From MM2 sp035460165 (GTDB lineage: Bacteria > Pseudomonadota > Gammaproteobacteria > Burkholderiales > Methylophilaceae): a stretch of 64,000 bases of DNA. The notes under the pieces are model-generated. The model was not told where the DNA came from. It saw only the letters and a program-made list of their open reading frames with translations, and searched no databases. Where the stretch lies: positions 86,696 to 150,695 of the forward strand of contig DATHWW010000015.1 in NCBI GenBank assembly GCA_035460165.1, in the 5' to 3' direction. This document shows, one piece after another, positions 63,837-64,000 of the stretch (position 1 is the first letter of the stretch; each line of letters begins with the position of its first letter). The position numbers and the translations under genes were made by a program.

Positions 63837-64000
63837 CTAGCAAGCATTCTGGCTGCCACGCACCAGCCCCAGCCAGGCGGCGAATTGCCGTCCGTTACGG
63901 TAGTGCTTGGCATCGACGATGGTGGCAGCGGCTGCGCTGGCCGTGAGGGTGCCGATGCCGGTGATTTCCTGCATCCGCATGGCCTCCGGGTGAGTTTTGA
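63837..64000 (-). pseudogene. IS110-family transposase fragment (runs off the right edge)
   Basis: The minus strand encodes EITGIGTLTASAAAATIVDA and RNGRQFAAWLGLV, the Transposase_20 region of IS110-type DEDD transposases, then leaves the family pattern and hits a stop (LVRGSQNAC). Intact proteins continue for dozens of residues after AAWLGLVP. Homology ends at about 63860, so the 3' part has been lost. The 5' part is outside the window. IS110 relatives of the IS1111-attC group are known to target integron attC sites. Confidence 0.72.

Noticed and set aside
63807..64000. Plus-strand open frame starting MKPEAIAENFLAS as a cassette gene
   Set aside because: Most of it is antisense to the IS110 remnant and it runs off the edge; only the first 18 or so codons could be a cassette start.

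Overview
The window is a dense, moderately GC-rich bacterial chromosome segment that looks betaproteobacterial. The evidence is gene order: truA-trpF-trpB-trpA-accD-folC-dedD-cvpA-purF-metZ, then fimV-asd-leuB-leuD-leuC, and hisC-pheA-serA-serC-gyrA. A Nitrosomonadales/Gallionellaceae-like host is my inference from overall similarity; no rRNA is present to test it. I found no rRNA, tRNA or CRISPR array. No stretch of more than about 300 bases lacks a gene.

Layout. 1-7.3 kb: the N-terminal 653 codons of dnaE (cut by the window edge), hpt, galU, a WbpM/FlaA1-type nucleotide-sugar dehydratase, a small orphan protein and rimO. 7.3-21.6 kb: an aryl polyene (xanthomonadin-like) pigment locus in two convergent arms. 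The short plus arm carries a chorismatase, an acyltransferase and a glycosyltransferase. The long minus arm carries an ACP, a COG4648 membrane protein, an AMP ligase, two hotdog dehydratases, an LpxL-like acyltransferase, a LolA-like carrier, an MMPL exporter, an alpha/beta hydrolase, a polysaccharide deacetylase, a ketosynthase, an ApeC-like ketosynthase and a ketoreductase. The chorismatase probably supplies a hydroxybenzoate starter from chorismate, the type II enzymes extend it, and the LolA-like, MMPL and acyltransferase proteins move and anchor it in the envelope.

21.7-32.6 kb is housekeeping: a ZIP transporter, pgeF, rluD, bamD, hisC, pheA, serA, serC and gyrA. 32.8-34 kb holds two peroxiredoxins. 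34-44 kb holds metZ behind a complete leader (sigma-70 promoter, SAM-II riboswitch, terminator), then purF, cvpA, dedD, folC, accD, trpA, trpB, trpF, truA and a CbiQ-like protein. 44.5-52.2 kb holds fimV, asd and the leucine genes, with a 52-aa entericidin-like lipoprotein inserted between leuC and leuD. 52.2-57.7 kb holds yajQ, ppnP, a tetracysteine protein, arginine genes with an embedded membrane protein, and a PuuD-like membrane protein with a 34-aa partner. 57.9-60.3 kb holds a lone Rieske oxygenase, a SpoIIAA-like protein and a lipoprotein.

60.3-64 kb is the most unusual part. An integron integrase (intI), a NarX-type sensor kinase and a NarL-type response regulator form one minus-strand operon with a 4-bp ATGA overlap at each junction. 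Upstream of intI is an AT-rich region with repeated and dyad motifs where attI would be expected, followed by a truncated IS110-family transposase at the window edge. Any cassette array would lie beyond the right edge.
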